A stretch of 64,000 bases of DNA from the NCBI GenBank assembly GCA_009746045.1, contig RPFO01000584.1:156001-220000 (forward strand), written 5' to 3'. Source of the stretch: Mesostigma viride (lineage: Eukaryota > Streptophyta > Mesostigmatophyceae > Mesostigmatales > Mesostigmataceae). The position numbers and the translations under genes are program-made. Positions 22,001 through 32,187 of this stretch are shown here, piece after piece (position 1 is the first letter of the stretch; each line of letters starts with the position of its first letter). The notes under the pieces were generated by a model. That model was given only the letters and a program-made list of their open reading frames with translations. It did not search any database and was not told the origin of the DNA.

Positions 22001-25000
22001 ATGAGAAGGGCAGTCTGGATGGGGGGCGGGGGAGGGGGAAGGAGGAGACAGGGGAGAAGGGGGGCTGATGGGAGGGCAACGAGGACACAGAGAGAGACAC
22101 AGAGAGATAGAAACAAGCACACAGAGAGAGGTGGGGTGGGGTGGGGTGGGGTGGGGTGGGGTGGGGTGGGGTGGGGTGGGGTGGGGTGGGGTGGGGTGGG
22201 GTGGGGTGGGGGGTGGGTGGGGTGGGGTGGGGTGGGGTGGGGTGGGGTGGGGTGGGGTGGGGTGGGGTGGGGTGGGGTGGGGTGGGTGGGGTGGGGTGGG
22301 GTGGGGTGGGGTGGGGTGGGGTGGGGTGGGGTGGGGTGGGGTGGGGTGGGGTGGGGTAGGGGTGGGTGGGAAGGGGTGGGTGGGAAGGGGTGGGAGGGAG
22401 ATTATGTGGGTGAAGGCATGTTTGCAGGGCTAAGTTGGAAAAAGGCATAAAAAGCTACCAACCGGGTCCTGAGGGAAAGACTGTTTCAGGCCTGATCATT
22501 TCACACCACTACATCAGTTCTACATGGTTTAGGAGACATGGGCATGGGACAAAAGGCAAGACCATAGAACCATCAGGGAAGACCCCAACGACAGCCAGTA
22601 GCACCAGGGTGCCCAGTTGGCGGCTTCCATCGCAGTGGGTGCCAAAACAGGAAAAGTCCATTGAGTTCTCTCCACCCGAAATTCCTTCTCTGAAGGAATC
22701 CTTTGGCTGACATTGTCGTCAGTCTCTCAGCATTAGCAAGTAGATAACAGCCTAAAGACCACACCATTAAACATAGAATTGGCAGTAAGCACAGCAAGAT
22801 GCAGGCTCCTATTTACCCGCCTATTCCCCCCCCTATCTGAACCCCTATCTCACCACATACCAAGCCCCCTTTCTTAACCCATATCAAACCCCGTCCACTT
22901 CTGAACCAATCAACTGCTTGCACGTTAATATTACTATTTGTACACCCTGGCCCCTTGGTCACCCCTATGCACGTCACGCACGCACCATCCCGCTGCGGTC
23001 CTTGTCCGATTGATTGTACGTTGCAAACAGCTTCCTGAGGGCGGCGTACGTCACTGGGGGCGACACCAGCAGGTGTCCCGAGTCCCAACGGCATCCAGGA
23101 ACGCCACAGAAAATAATTACAGCAACATCATTATCAACAACGACGTCGATGACAATGACGATGACGATGACGATGACGATGGCGATGACGATGACGATGG
23201 CGATGGCGATGGCGATGGCGATGGCGATGGCGATGGCGATGGCGACGGCGACGGCGACGGCGATGGCGATGGGGATGGCGATGGCGATGGCGACGGCGAT
23301 GGCGATGGCGATGGCGATGGCGATGGCGATGGCGATGGCGATGGCGATGGCGATGGCGATGGCGATGGCGATGGCGATGGCGATGGCGATGGCGATGGCG
23401 ATGGCGATGGCGATGGCGATGGCGATGGCGATGGCGATGGCGATGGCGATGGCGATGGCGATGGCGATGGCGATGGCGATGGCGATGGCGATGGCGATAA
23501 TGATGACGATGACGCTGACAACGATGATGATGACGAAAATTACGACGGCAAAAGCGACGGCGATGGCGACGGCCACAACCACCGTGACCGCAGCCGCAGC
23601 CGCAGCTGCACCGCCGCCGGCGGCAGCAGCGGCAGCGGCAGTAGCAGCAGCAAGGCGGCCAAGAAGGACCAGGAGAAAAACAGGACCACTTACCGGTGAC
23701 AGTTTGCTGTAATGCCATCTATTCGAGAATACTTTTCTCAAGGTGTACGATGCCACTCGTGGCAATAGACAGACCATTCAGGACAGCCATTTGATCAGCT
23801 ACCAGGGGGAGTCAGAGAGTCGAAAACACCCTGGGGCCAAGCAGCATGGGGGAATAGACAATGGGGCAGCAGACAGTGGGGCAATACACGAGGCGAGCCA
23901 CTAGAGGACAGGAGCCACAGGGCAGGCTAACCCAACTGCGGAAACCCGCTAGGGTCATGTCAGTGCTCGGAAGAACCTGTATGGTGGTCCACCCTGCCTA
24001 AAACTTTCACAATGGCAGAACACAGGCCATGGTCTGGTCACTCACGAGCCCCTGGCTATACAGCCATCGCTCACTCCCTTGCCATCATCACCTGTCTCAT
24101 TGTGCGCGGGATCCAACCCCCACCCCCGCAGCCCCGCCCCACCCCCCGAAGCACACCCTGGCCATAAATTTAGTTTAGCCTTCAGCCACTGTTGAGAAGT
24201 GGTTGCCTCGTATAGCTACTTATTCATATACCAGCACCCTACCGGTGCGCACCCTGGCCACGTGCCACATACGTTCGTTCTCTTTTTGGAATGCTGCAAG
24301 CTCCCTCAGGTGTGCATCCTGGACAAAACTGCTGGCCTCCGTTACACCATCATCCCCCGCTGCAGGGCTTGTAGGAGTTGTCGGTGCTGCAGGCTTCCCC
24401 TTGTCCCCCGCCCCCCCGTTCTTCTGCTTGCTGGCTCCAGTCCTGACGTCCATGTTGATGCCCAGCTCTTGCAGTTCTGCCATGAATGCGTCTTCAGGGA
24501 GGGGCGCCATGGGGCGGGTGGGAGGCTGCCCTCCTGCGAATCCCAGGGGTGGTGCCATCCCAGTGCCACCCTGACCAAGCACCTGGGCGGTGGGTGGGCT
24601 CTTGCCTGTGGTGCCGGGCGCGGATCCTGCCATTTGTCGCGTGGTGCTTATGCTGCCATCCTCACGGCATACCAGGGACCTCTGCAACTATGCCAGGGCC
24701 CAGGAAAATTAAAGACACCGGGGCGTGGCAGTAATGACGTTAAAATTATTCCTTTAGTAGTATTCATATTGAGCTGGTGCTGGGTAGACTCATGCTCATC
24801 ACGAAAACAGCGGCATCAAACCGGCAGCACTTATCCAGGAAGCAGGGATGCATGCAGCAAGCACCTGCCCAGCCAGTGAGTTTCTGTCTTTGCTGGCCAG
24901 GTTAGCGTAGGAGTCCATCTAGAGCGAGAGAAAGGGTCGAAAGCGCATGGGGCATCCATCTTCAAGGCCTGGACCAGGCACCCAGTCATACACATGAGCG

Positions 25001-26845
25001 CAAGATGCAGCTGTGGCATGCACACCACTGTACAACCCACTTGAACGCAGACAAAATGGAGGGCCATTTGATGCTGTGCCGTACCGTACCATACCGTGAA
25101 CTACCGTGCACGGCAGGTCAGGGCACACGCGGCAGCACGGACAGGAAGATAGAAGGATAAAGCCCAGACTTTTCTTCCAAGAAATCCCTTTTGAAAAAGC
25201 GGACTGCACCTGCAGCATGAAGATGAGTTGCATGAACTCCTCGTGCGACACCTGCCCGTCGCCGTCCAGGTCGGCCATGAGGATCATCTCATCCACCTGG
25301 GGTGGCCAGCGCATCCGTGGTGGGTGTGTCGACACACATCACAGTGACTTGAATTAGCCAGCACGTGCACCGCACGATAAGCACCGCAGCGACATGCTCC
25401 GCACACCTGCACAGAAGCACAGCGCGCGAGATGAGAGACCAGCGCTAACAGTGACCATCTGTTGGAGATGCAAGCTATGGCGCCTCCGAAAAGGCCACGC
25501 GTCCCTAGTCGGACCCAAAAATGTTTAATTCTACTTCTAAAAGTATTAAGTTATGGCCGTAGTACATTATGGTAGTACATTATGGTAATACATTATAGTA
25601 GTACATCATAGTAGTACATTATAGTAATACATCATAGTAGTACATTATAATAGATTATCTTTCTTTCCTACGGTGCCTGTGGGAGAACACGCAGAACAGG
25701 GTGGCACATACACAGAAGAAGCGAAAGGTCGGCCTGCCTCAGGGCCGACATGCAGCCATCGGAGTGCAGCCTAGACAAAGGGCTCATTCTACTAGATTAA
25801 ACACCATTGACCAGGCTGCGGTGCATGACTTCTTATATTAGTATGAAAATGAGCTGGAAGTGGGTGGGCGGGTCAAAACTCCTTTGCATAAACTTGGATG
25901 CAAGAAGGGGAGGACGGGGGCGAGGTGAGGGAACAGTCTGATGTCATCGGTGCCAAGGAAGCACCCTCGCTGACCTCATCCTCGCTGGCCACCTCGCCCA
26001 TGCTGGCCAGGGTGCGCGCGATCTCGGACGCGCCGATGAAGCCGTTCTTGTCCAAGTCAAACTCATGGAACGCCTGCGAGAGGGTGGGTAGGGGGGTGTT
26101 TGTTGCGTGGTTTGCAAATTTGTGGGTTGTGGTTGAGGGGTTTGTGGGAAGCGCGGTTTCTTGTTTGGGGTTTTGTGTATCAGGGTCTGTGGGATTGTGT
26201 GTGTATGTGTGTGTGCATGTGTGTGGGGGGGGTGGGGGGGGGGGGGATGTTGCAGGTTTCATCATGGACGAGTCCATTGGGTGTGGAGTCGGGGGATGGT
26301 GGGGTTTGTGGGCAGGTTGCAAATGGGGGAATTGGTTGGGGGGATGAAATTGATACAGAATCCATGCTGCTAGCTCCAGTGAAATCATGCGCCGACCTCT
26401 GAAGGCCACGGGGTATGTCGGCCAAGGCGGGTGCCCATTTGGCTGTTCCATGTATAGTAGCGCAACAAACGAACACATGGAATCCTGTTCCTCAGCAAAA
26501 TTATTCACCAATTTGCGTTTGCACGTGCAGGTAGGCCTGGAAGAAACAACAAGTAGAGGCACTCAAGGGCCAGGGGCGCTCTAAGTGTGACACATCCACC
26601 AGCGTGACATATCGCCATGTGTTGGTTACAGGGCATGGAGAGCCTCCGTCACCACACCATGGGTCCTGGCGACGAGCAAAACTCTGCTGGCGCAGGAGAC
26701 GCTTTGGGATACACGTGGGGGATGACGCATGTGGCAACCGGAATCGTGGTCAAGGCATTGGACATCTTACTTCATCCCACTGAATGCAGCAACAAGTGGG
26801 CAAGATTCCGTGGTGGTATAGCTTCTGGCTAGATGCATGCCCCAT
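10007..26845 (-). CDS. six-EF-hand calcium-binding protein, 12 short exons
   Basis: Rebuilt by eye from exons on the minus strand: 26771-26845 (weak first exon), 25975-26073, 25210-25296, 24865-24918, 24273-24681, 22986-23053, 21876-21951, 20165-20220, 14658-14737, 14229-14292, 12627-12695, 10007-10099. All introns are GT-AG and the phases agree, giving 409 residues. EF loops lie at about 31-42 ([12 protein letters not shown]), 67-78, 258-269, 290-301, 326-337 and 365-376. All have Asp at position 1, Gly at 6 and Glu at 12; three loops are split by introns. The first pair resembles a calmodulin lobe and the last four resemble calcineurin B. A linker rich in Pro, Gly and Ala (about 106-235) joins them. 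Likely a soluble calcium sensor. The proposed start MGHASS would allow N-myristoylation but is uncertain; the later exons are strong. I cannot name the gene. Confidence 0.78.
10193..10497 (+). repeat. 305-bp direct repeat, left copy
   Basis: Begins TGCAATACTGCATAAG and ends TTTCTTGTA. It matches 12208-12512 over all 305 positions with about two differences. It lies in the last intron of the EF-hand gene. A 20-base core inside it (10289-10308) recurs at 31686-31705. Confidence 0.9.
10498..12207. mobile_element. 1.7-kb segment with 13-bp inverted ends between the direct repeats
   Basis: The segment begins CCCTTAAATGGTA and ends with its reverse complement at 12192-12204, exactly filling the space between the two 305-bp repeats. 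Hairpins built on CTCAGTCC/GGACTGAG occur at 10511-10563 and 11808-11832, and a weaker one at 12162-12190. No long frame or known protein domain is visible. It could be a non-autonomous DNA element or a terminal-repeat retroelement without genes. Neither model gives a clean target duplication. Confidence 0.55.
12208..12512 (+). repeat. 305-bp direct repeat, right copy
   Basis: Partner of 10193-10497, same orientation and the same length, about 99% identical by eye. The near identity implies a recent origin or gene conversion. Confidence 0.9.
13573..14237 (-). repeat. 54-bp minisatellite carrying a splice donor
   Basis: Thirteen occurrences of a 54-bp unit, counting the one inside the exon at 14229-14292. 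On the minus strand each unit contains the exon's last codons (ATCAAGAAGAAG or a close variant) followed by GTGAGG and then intron sequence. Eleven of the twelve extra copies keep GTGAG; one (near 14007) has GC in place of GT. Because 54 is divisible by three, the frame stays open across the array ([18 protein letters not shown] repeated). Confidence 0.92.
15800..19620 (+). mobile_element. DIRS-like tyrosine-recombinase retrotransposon fossil
   Basis: Plus-strand retroelement inside an intron of the minus-strand EF-hand gene. Parts in order: a gag-like region (about 15865-16585), a reverse transcriptase region (about 17180-18080; [36 protein letters not shown]), an RNase H region (about 18370-18660; [22 protein letters not shown]) and a tyrosine recombinase region (about 18990-19560; [16 protein letters not shown]). 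RT, RNase H and recombinase in this order are the hallmark of DIRS-type elements, which use a recombinase in place of a DDE integrase. The ends are not resolved. It is broken, with many breaks. Confidence 0.75.
20438..20952 (+). repeat. 57-bp minisatellite, about nine copies
   Basis: Direct tandem repeat of a 57-bp unit starting TGGATAGATCCGCATGC. It lies in the intron between the exons at 20165-20220 and 21876-21951. Units differ by only a few bases. The unit is divisible by three, so open frames run through on both strands, but these are products of the repeat. Confidence 0.93.
22129..22372 (+). repeat. GGGGT pentanucleotide array
   Basis: About 240 bases of almost pure (GGGGT)n with one or two interruptions, in the intron between the exons at 21876-21951 and 22986-23053. 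The purine/G-rich strand is plus, so the transcript of the minus-strand gene would be C-rich here and the non-template DNA strand C-rich. The plus strand has strong G-quadruplex potential. Confidence 0.95.
23147..23520 (+). repeat. GATGGC hexanucleotide array
   Basis: About 370 bases of (GATGGC)n with scattered GATGAC and GACGGC variants, in the intron just upstream (in gene sense) of the exon at 22986-23053. A shorter GC-rich trinucleotide-type run follows at about 23570-23660. Frames across it (Asp-Gly, Met-Ala, Ile-Ala, Ser-Pro and His-Arg repeats) are artefacts of the repeat. Confidence 0.95.
25553..25655 (+). repeat. short tandem repeat, TAGTACATTATGG-like unit
   Basis: Seven or so imperfect copies of a 13-15-base unit (TAGTACATTATGG and variants such as TAATACATCATAG). 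It sits in the intron between the EF-hand exons at 25210-25296 and 25975-26073. Confidence 0.8.
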
Positions 26846-27574
26846 GGTTATAACAGCCCGGGTTTTAAGAGCCCGACACTAGGGTTGTCGATGACAGTTT
26901 ACTTCCCGCAGTTCGTGGTTATCACGGCGATAAGCCTGGCCGGTCTGCAGCACAGAAACGCGCGGACGAGCGGGAATCCAAGAAAATGTAAATAGTGGTA
27001 TCGTACCCCGGTCCTATGAGGTAGATTTGACAACGGTCGAGGACCAAGAGTGGGTGGGTCACGACGGACCAAGCTAAATAGCTCACCTCGTTGGTTTCCT
27101 GGGATGACCATACGGTTTGCCCGAGGAGATCAAGCTTCCCTGTCGTGGCGGGGTAAGGACTGGCGTGTGGCGGAAGCCTGGGTTCCGAGCTGGAAGGCGG
27201 ATACAAGCTGACAGCGCTCCATGGCTGAGGCGGCATACTTCCTGCCATGTGAGGTTTAGAGTGTCGCCTGGTCTGCTGGATACGTAAGTCGTCAAATGTG
27301 GGGACTGCTTCTCCCACCGTCTTAACCCGCGGGTTCGCTATCTATAAATGGTTCGCCGCTGGAACTATGCTCATGTGCAGTACATTCCAAGTTTCTCGCA
27401 GACACTGACAAGCTTTTTATGCGAATCGTGGCACGCCCAAGGGCACAGGTATCCAGATATTGCGAAAGATTCCGCACGTAAGCGTGAATGGCAACGTTAC
27501 GATGTCGAGCTGGCCAACAAAGCCTGCAAGGAGCGCAGCTTTTGAGAACGTCTGCCACGCTACCAATTGCTTGT
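26846..27574. other. unassigned stretch between the two host genes
   Basis: No confident gene. A plus-strand frame at 27381-27545 (YIPSFSQTLTSFLCESWH to KACKERSF, then stop) is preceded by a plausible acceptor (CATGTGCAG) and could be a terminal exon, but I found no upstream exons. If the proposed first exon is right, this stretch also contains the EF-hand gene's promoter. Confidence 0.3.
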
Positions 27575-27793
27575 TCAGCGCCAATCAATCTTTCGTCCTT
27601 CTCTAAAAGAAACATGGTGAATCAATTGGTGCGTAATGGAAAGAATTAGTGCTACGGACCGCTCTACAGCAGTGGGTTGCGAGAGATCGTAAACGGTATC
27701 ATGAGCCACAGCGTTGACAGTGATCAGATCGAATTGGTTGCGACGGAGGCACTCGCGCCCCATTTCGCCAAGTGGGATGCCCTGCACCAGCAC
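27575..27793 (-). CDS. hypothetical 72-residue ORF, possible exon
   Basis: Minus-strand frame MLVQGIPLGEMGRECLRRNQ ... ERSVALILSITHQLIHH. Its composition looks protein-like (no repeats, mixed hydrophobic and charged residues), but no family is recognised and no linked exons were found. It would be divergent from the thioredoxin gene 530 bp away. Confidence 0.2.
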   Translation of the reverse strand: MLVQGIPLGEMGRECLRRNQFDLITVNAVAHDTVYDLSQPTAVERSVALILSITHQLIHHVSFREGRKIDWR

Positions 27794-27851
27794 AGCAATC
27801 CAGCACGCTTCCCTACTGCCTGTGTAACCAAGTGGCCATTCAGTTTAATGT

Positions 27852-27884
27852 AGTCAGTCAGTCAGTCAGTCAGCAGTCAGTCCG
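27852..27884 (+). repeat. AGTC tetranucleotide run
   Basis: Short (AGTC)n microsatellite upstream of the thioredoxin gene, followed by one interrupted unit. No regulatory meaning can be read from it. Confidence 0.8.
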
Positions 27885-28320
27885 TTTATTCCACGCCAGC
27901 GAGCCCGACTGCAGAGTTGAATGTCAGCGTACCGTACTTAGTTGCCAAGCAACTTGTTCACATAGCCGCACACGTTCGACGGTTTATGGACGCACGCGTA
28001 CGCCGCACCACGCCACGCGAACGAAATTATCTTCTCGAACCGCCCGTCAGTACTGTAGATTCTCTGCTGCTCATGTGCGGCGTGGGACACAACAACAACA
28101 AACAACAACTGCAAACATGACGTTATCCATCAAGACCGTCCTGCTGCCACCTGCATCATAGGCGAGCCTCCACGTCAACGCTCTGTCGTACCTGCAAGTC
28201 AGCCATTTCCCAATCCCATTCCCCAAGTCCTAACCCCTCCACAGCCGCATCGGTTGTCCCGAATTTCACGTTGTTGCTCCACATTCTACCTCGTTTCTTT
28301 GCCAGAACCTTTTTAAAGTC

Positions 28321-30023
28321 ATGGCAGCTTCCGTCGCAGTCTTCCAATCATCCGCAGCTCGTGGTTTGACATCAGAAGCTTTTTCGCTGCCATCGGCGAC
28401 TCCTTCTGTCAGTTCCTGTGTAGCAAAGAAGAGTGCAGTAGCTGCGAGCCTTCATGTTCCGGGGGGGGGGAAACATGGCTTTGGGGGGCGGTCATTGCAA
28501 AAGACTTTTGTCCCGCGCGTACCGGTGGCGAGTAGGAAATCCCATGCCGTATGCGCCGTGGCGGGGGTGAAAGACATCAGCGAGGCTGAGTTCGAGGACG
28601 AAGTCTTGAAAAGCGACCTGCCAGTGCTAGTCGACTTTTGGGCGACATGGTACGTGCCGTTTGTTATTTGGAGATATCTGCTGCTTTCTTAAATCCTAAG
28701 ATCTTTAACATTGAAACATTTTTAAAATATCAGTTTTCAGTAGCATCCTGGTGCACACGGTCTTAGCATTTATTTCTTGACAGCTTACGGGGAAGCGCGG
28801 CCGTTGAGATCAACACGGCTGATATTATGCCCTAGAAAGGTTCTCTCGCCAGTACCCGTTAGACAGCAAGGCATAAACGGAGAGAAGGCGTGATAGCGTG
28901 CATGTCCGACTGTTTCTCCAATCGCGTGCAGTGATTGAGGCTACCTACTAGGCTGGCTCTTGGTGCTACGTCGTAGGACGGGGTCCTTGTGGTTGCGGCG
29001 TGGGAATCGGTGCTGAAAGTTATACTGTGCTTTCATGTTTCAATATTCTGCTCTTTCTGCCTAGGCCGGGCACGGTTTGCTGTGCCATCGTTTGTCAGAA
29101 GTGGCTTCATGAACATGGCAAGAGTGTTTGCTCCTGGGCGATCTGAGAATAGCCTCCCACTTATCAGCCTGTACCTGTCGATAGACCTGCTTACGCGCAG
29201 CATTATAGACACTTTGGTGGTCATTGTGTTTGCGTTTTTCTTGTGTGATTACATGTATGTGTGACCAGCAAGCCCTGTCTGATATGGCTGTCGTCCTCCA
29301 CTTCCCGCACGCTTGCCCTAGGTTGTGAATATCCATACCCCCTGCCCCCCCCCCCTCTCTGGTCACCCGCCTGCTTGCCCTATGTTGTGTGTCACCGCCC
29401 CCCTCTCTCTGCCTCCCCCCCCCCCCTCCACCCCTGCCTTCCCTGCCTCCCTCCCTCCCCCTCCACCCCCGCCTTCCCTGCCTGCCTCCCTCCCCCTCCA
29501 CCCCCGCCTTACCTGCCTCCCTACCTCCCTACCTCCCTGCCTGCCTGCCTCCTCCCTCCCTCCCTCCCTCCCTCCCTCCCTCCCTCCCTCCCTCCCTCCC
29601 TCCCTCCTCCCTCCCTCCTCCCTCCCTCCCTCCCTCCTCCCTCCCTCCCTCCTCCCTCCCTCCCTCCCTCCTCCTCCCTCCCTCCCTCCCTCCCCCCTCC
29701 CCCCTCCCCCCCCCTCCCCCCTCCCCCTCCCCCCTCCCCCCCCCTCCCCCCCTCCTCCCCTTCCCAGGTGTGGCCCCTGTAAGCTGATCGCCCCGCTCAT
29801 GGGCTGGGTCGCGAACGAATATGCCGGCAAGCTCAAGGTCGTCAAGGTGGAGACCGACCCCAACCCATCGCTTGTCGAGAAGTATAAGGTCTATGGCCTG
29901 CCCACGCTCATCGTGTTCCACAAGGGCGCGCCCGTGCCAGGCTCCCACTCGGAGGGCGCCATCACCAAGGACAAGCTCAAGAAGTTTGTCGAGAAGTCGC
30001 TGCCTGAGCTGGCAGCCAAGTAA
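28321..30023 (+). CDS. TRXx: chloroplast thioredoxin, x-type
   Basis: Two exons, 28321-28649 and 29768-30023, joined by a GT-AG intron inside the Trp codon before the active site; 194 residues. Residues 1 to about 80 form a Ser/Ala/Val/Arg-rich chloroplast transit peptide. The mature thioredoxin fold carries the redox site WCGPC at 110-114, the cis-proline at 155 (VYGLPTL) and the terminal helix ([14 protein letters not shown]). The run [14 protein letters not shown]...[11 protein letters not shown] is typical of the x type, and m and y types fit less well. Family knowledge: x-type thioredoxins reduce stromal 2-Cys peroxiredoxin and so support peroxide removal. The start ATG (28321) is the first of the open frame and gives a proper transit peptide. 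A TGTAA, the usual algal poly(A) signal, lies at 30378-30382. Confidence 0.93.
29345..29766 (+). repeat. C/T-rich low-complexity tract in the thioredoxin intron
   Basis: About 400 bases almost purely C and T on the plus strand, mostly CCCT and CCTCCCTC units passing into C-rich runs. It ends exactly at the acceptor (TTCCCAG, 29761-29767). It acts as a greatly enlarged polypyrimidine tract; the minus strand is G-rich and could form quadruplexes. Long frames on both strands are shadows of the repeat. Confidence 0.93.
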
Positions 30024-32030
30024 AGCTGGTCGCAGCAATGCTGGGGGTTGCGCTAACGAAGCAGTAAAGCTGTCAACCGCTTCGCCAGGCAACCCCTGGC
30101 GTGGTTGGATCCTTTTTTGAAGCTGGGTCAAGGAAAAGCCGAGAGCGTGGCCAACCTATAAACAGCTACAAATGAGGGGCATTGCGGGGGGGAGGTACAC
30201 ACCCCACGGACAAATATCAACAGTCACACGAAGGTCAACTATAATGTTCTAGTGGGAACTTCATTGACCTACTCTTAGCCGAGGGTCAACCTGATTGCAG
30301 GGATGTGAAAGACATTTTGGCTGGGATTCGATGCCCCCCAGAAACTTAAACCTGGCGATGTCAAGGACCAAGAGGTCTGTAACCGACGTCCTTGAGGGCA
30401 GCATGCGCTAGTGCAGCAGCGTGGTGGGGGTTCAGCTGTATCTGCGATGACGTGCAGCCCAGCCGGGGGCCACTGTCGGATTCGTGGCGAGCTTTCCTCA
30501 CTGTTGGAAACTTCCCGGCCATAGCAGGAGTACTCTTGGACTTATTTTTTCCCCAATGCCTGGGAGTTCCCTGCGCAGGTACAGTGTGTTCTGCACATGC
30601 AGACAGGTGAACAAGTAGGATCTACAAACCAAAAGGTTTAGGAATCTAGCCGTGAGAATGAGGCTTTCTGACACGTGAGAAAGTGCATGCCTGTCCAGCT
30701 ACTGCGGTAGCATTGCAGCTGTTTTGCTGGCAAGCCTAGAAAGGGTAGCTGGCCAGCTGCATGCCCAGCATTTGAATGCTGGTGCTTTGGATCAGTCTCA
30801 CCCAGGAAGAAAAGTCCTGAGTATAATCCCTGAGTAAAATCCCGATTTCTGGCCTGAGCTGGTTGTGTCCTCGATAGTCCCTGGGTTGTGCAGATGCCTG
30901 GGTGTTAGTTTGTGCTGCCGTAGCAGGGGGTTCCAACTTTTGAACCTGTTGCAATTATTTAGATAGGCGCGCTGATCCTAAATACCAGCAAATTCCGGTG
31001 GTATGTTACCCCGATATTCCTAGTCTCGTTGAACGTATTATGTGAGACAACTATTCGGTGGTGGTGTTATTAGCCAGTTTGCATAGTTTCCCATCGTTGC
31101 TCTTATCGTGTTGACTTAAGTAAGTGCTTGAATTGTTGGATCGCCATGCGTGCAGGCATAGTTGTCTGACTTCATGCCACGGAGTACCCGATGAGGTACT
31201 TTTCTATGCGGTACTGCACCCGCAGAGGCAAGTGGCGGGACTCACTCACCCAGTTCTGGAGTCGCAGGTAGCAATTCCGCGTGCTGACTTCATTAAAGCT
31301 CTTTGAACTTTTGCATTGTTTTCAGTTCAGCTGCTTATCCCATTGTGATACTAAAGATTCTAAGTGCTTTCGTATCAGAAGAAGACCACTTGTTCCCTGC
31401 TCAGTACAAACCAGCTGGTGGAGTGACTGACTTTTTCACCTGCACTTTTTCACTATTAATTAATGAATTATATCGTGTGCTACGGCGTGAGCGTGAGCGT
31501 GAATACCAAGCGGCGTGAGCGTGAATAGGGCTTACATCGTGGGCTAAATCCAAAGTTTTTCACTTGCGCACTTTTTCACCTGTTAGCACGAGACCGATTT
31601 CAATAATATCAATTCGGACGGCCGACTTAGTCCAACTTAGATTTTCACCGGCAAATTGAAATAAACTAATTAAGAACATATCAAGGAGACAACCAGCGCA
31701 GGCCAGAAATCGGGAGATTAATCAAGAACATATCTCCGTGGGGAGCATATGTAACACCCCTCTCCCTCACTCGCACGGTGGCTGATATGTTATTCCGCCA
31801 CGTTCGGGCCGACTTTGTTGCAACCCAGGCGGTGTAGGTCTGACACTTTCCCGGCCTGGTGGGCCGGCACAGGTTTTGCTGCGTGTCGTAGTTTGGTGTT
31901 GTCGTGAGTTGTACTTTTTGCTGCCAGGCTTGATCCTTGCACGCCCATGTCAGATTCTTGTTATTGTCTGGAGGGCTCTTCTTTTCGGGGTTTAATTTCC
32001 TTCGGTTGCATGCCATTCTTACTGCGTTGC
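30024..32030. other. unassigned stretch after the thioredoxin gene
   Basis: Two kilobases with no confident gene. The first ~360 bases are the likely thioredoxin 3' UTR. At 31686-31705 it contains a 20-base match to the 305-bp repeat of 10193-10497. A CGTGAG repeat lies near 31480-31520. Nothing else is recognised. Confidence 0.4.
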
Positions 32031-32187
32031 CACGAGCCACGAGGTAGCCATGGCTGACGGCGGAGCTCATAACTTTCACGTTTGGGCACCAAATTCGGCT
32101 GTGAATATCACAATCGCTTCGTCTTTCTAAGACCCACACGCTGATATATTTTTCCGAAGCTATTACGCAACTGATATATGACGAGCA
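32031..32187 (+). repeat. LINE 5' UTR copy
   Basis: Matches the 5' ends of the ORF1-only LINEs at 50454 (plus) and 49620 (minus): starts CACGAGCCACGAGGTAGCC and ends ATATGACGAGCA, which is the ORF1 start region. Sequence then diverges, so only the 5' end survives. This is the opposite of the usual 5' truncation. Confidence 0.75.

Noticed and set aside
22129-22372. Telomeric or subtelomeric repeat (GGGGT)
   Set aside because: It is not the chlorophyte TTTTAGGG or TTAGGG type and lies within an intron between two good exons.
22938-23777. Asp-Gly, Met-Ala, Ile-Ala and His-Arg repeat proteins
   Set aside because: Frames through the GATGGC microsatellite on both strands, inside an intron of the EF-hand gene.
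24199-24879. 226-residue plus-strand ORF
   Set aside because: Antisense shadow of the large EF-hand gene exon 24273-24681, whose splice phases fit its neighbours.
29261-29863. Pro/Ser/Leu-rich and Gly/Arg-rich ORFs over the thioredoxin intron
   Set aside because: Shadows of the C/T-rich intron tract; the true reading is the spliced thioredoxin.
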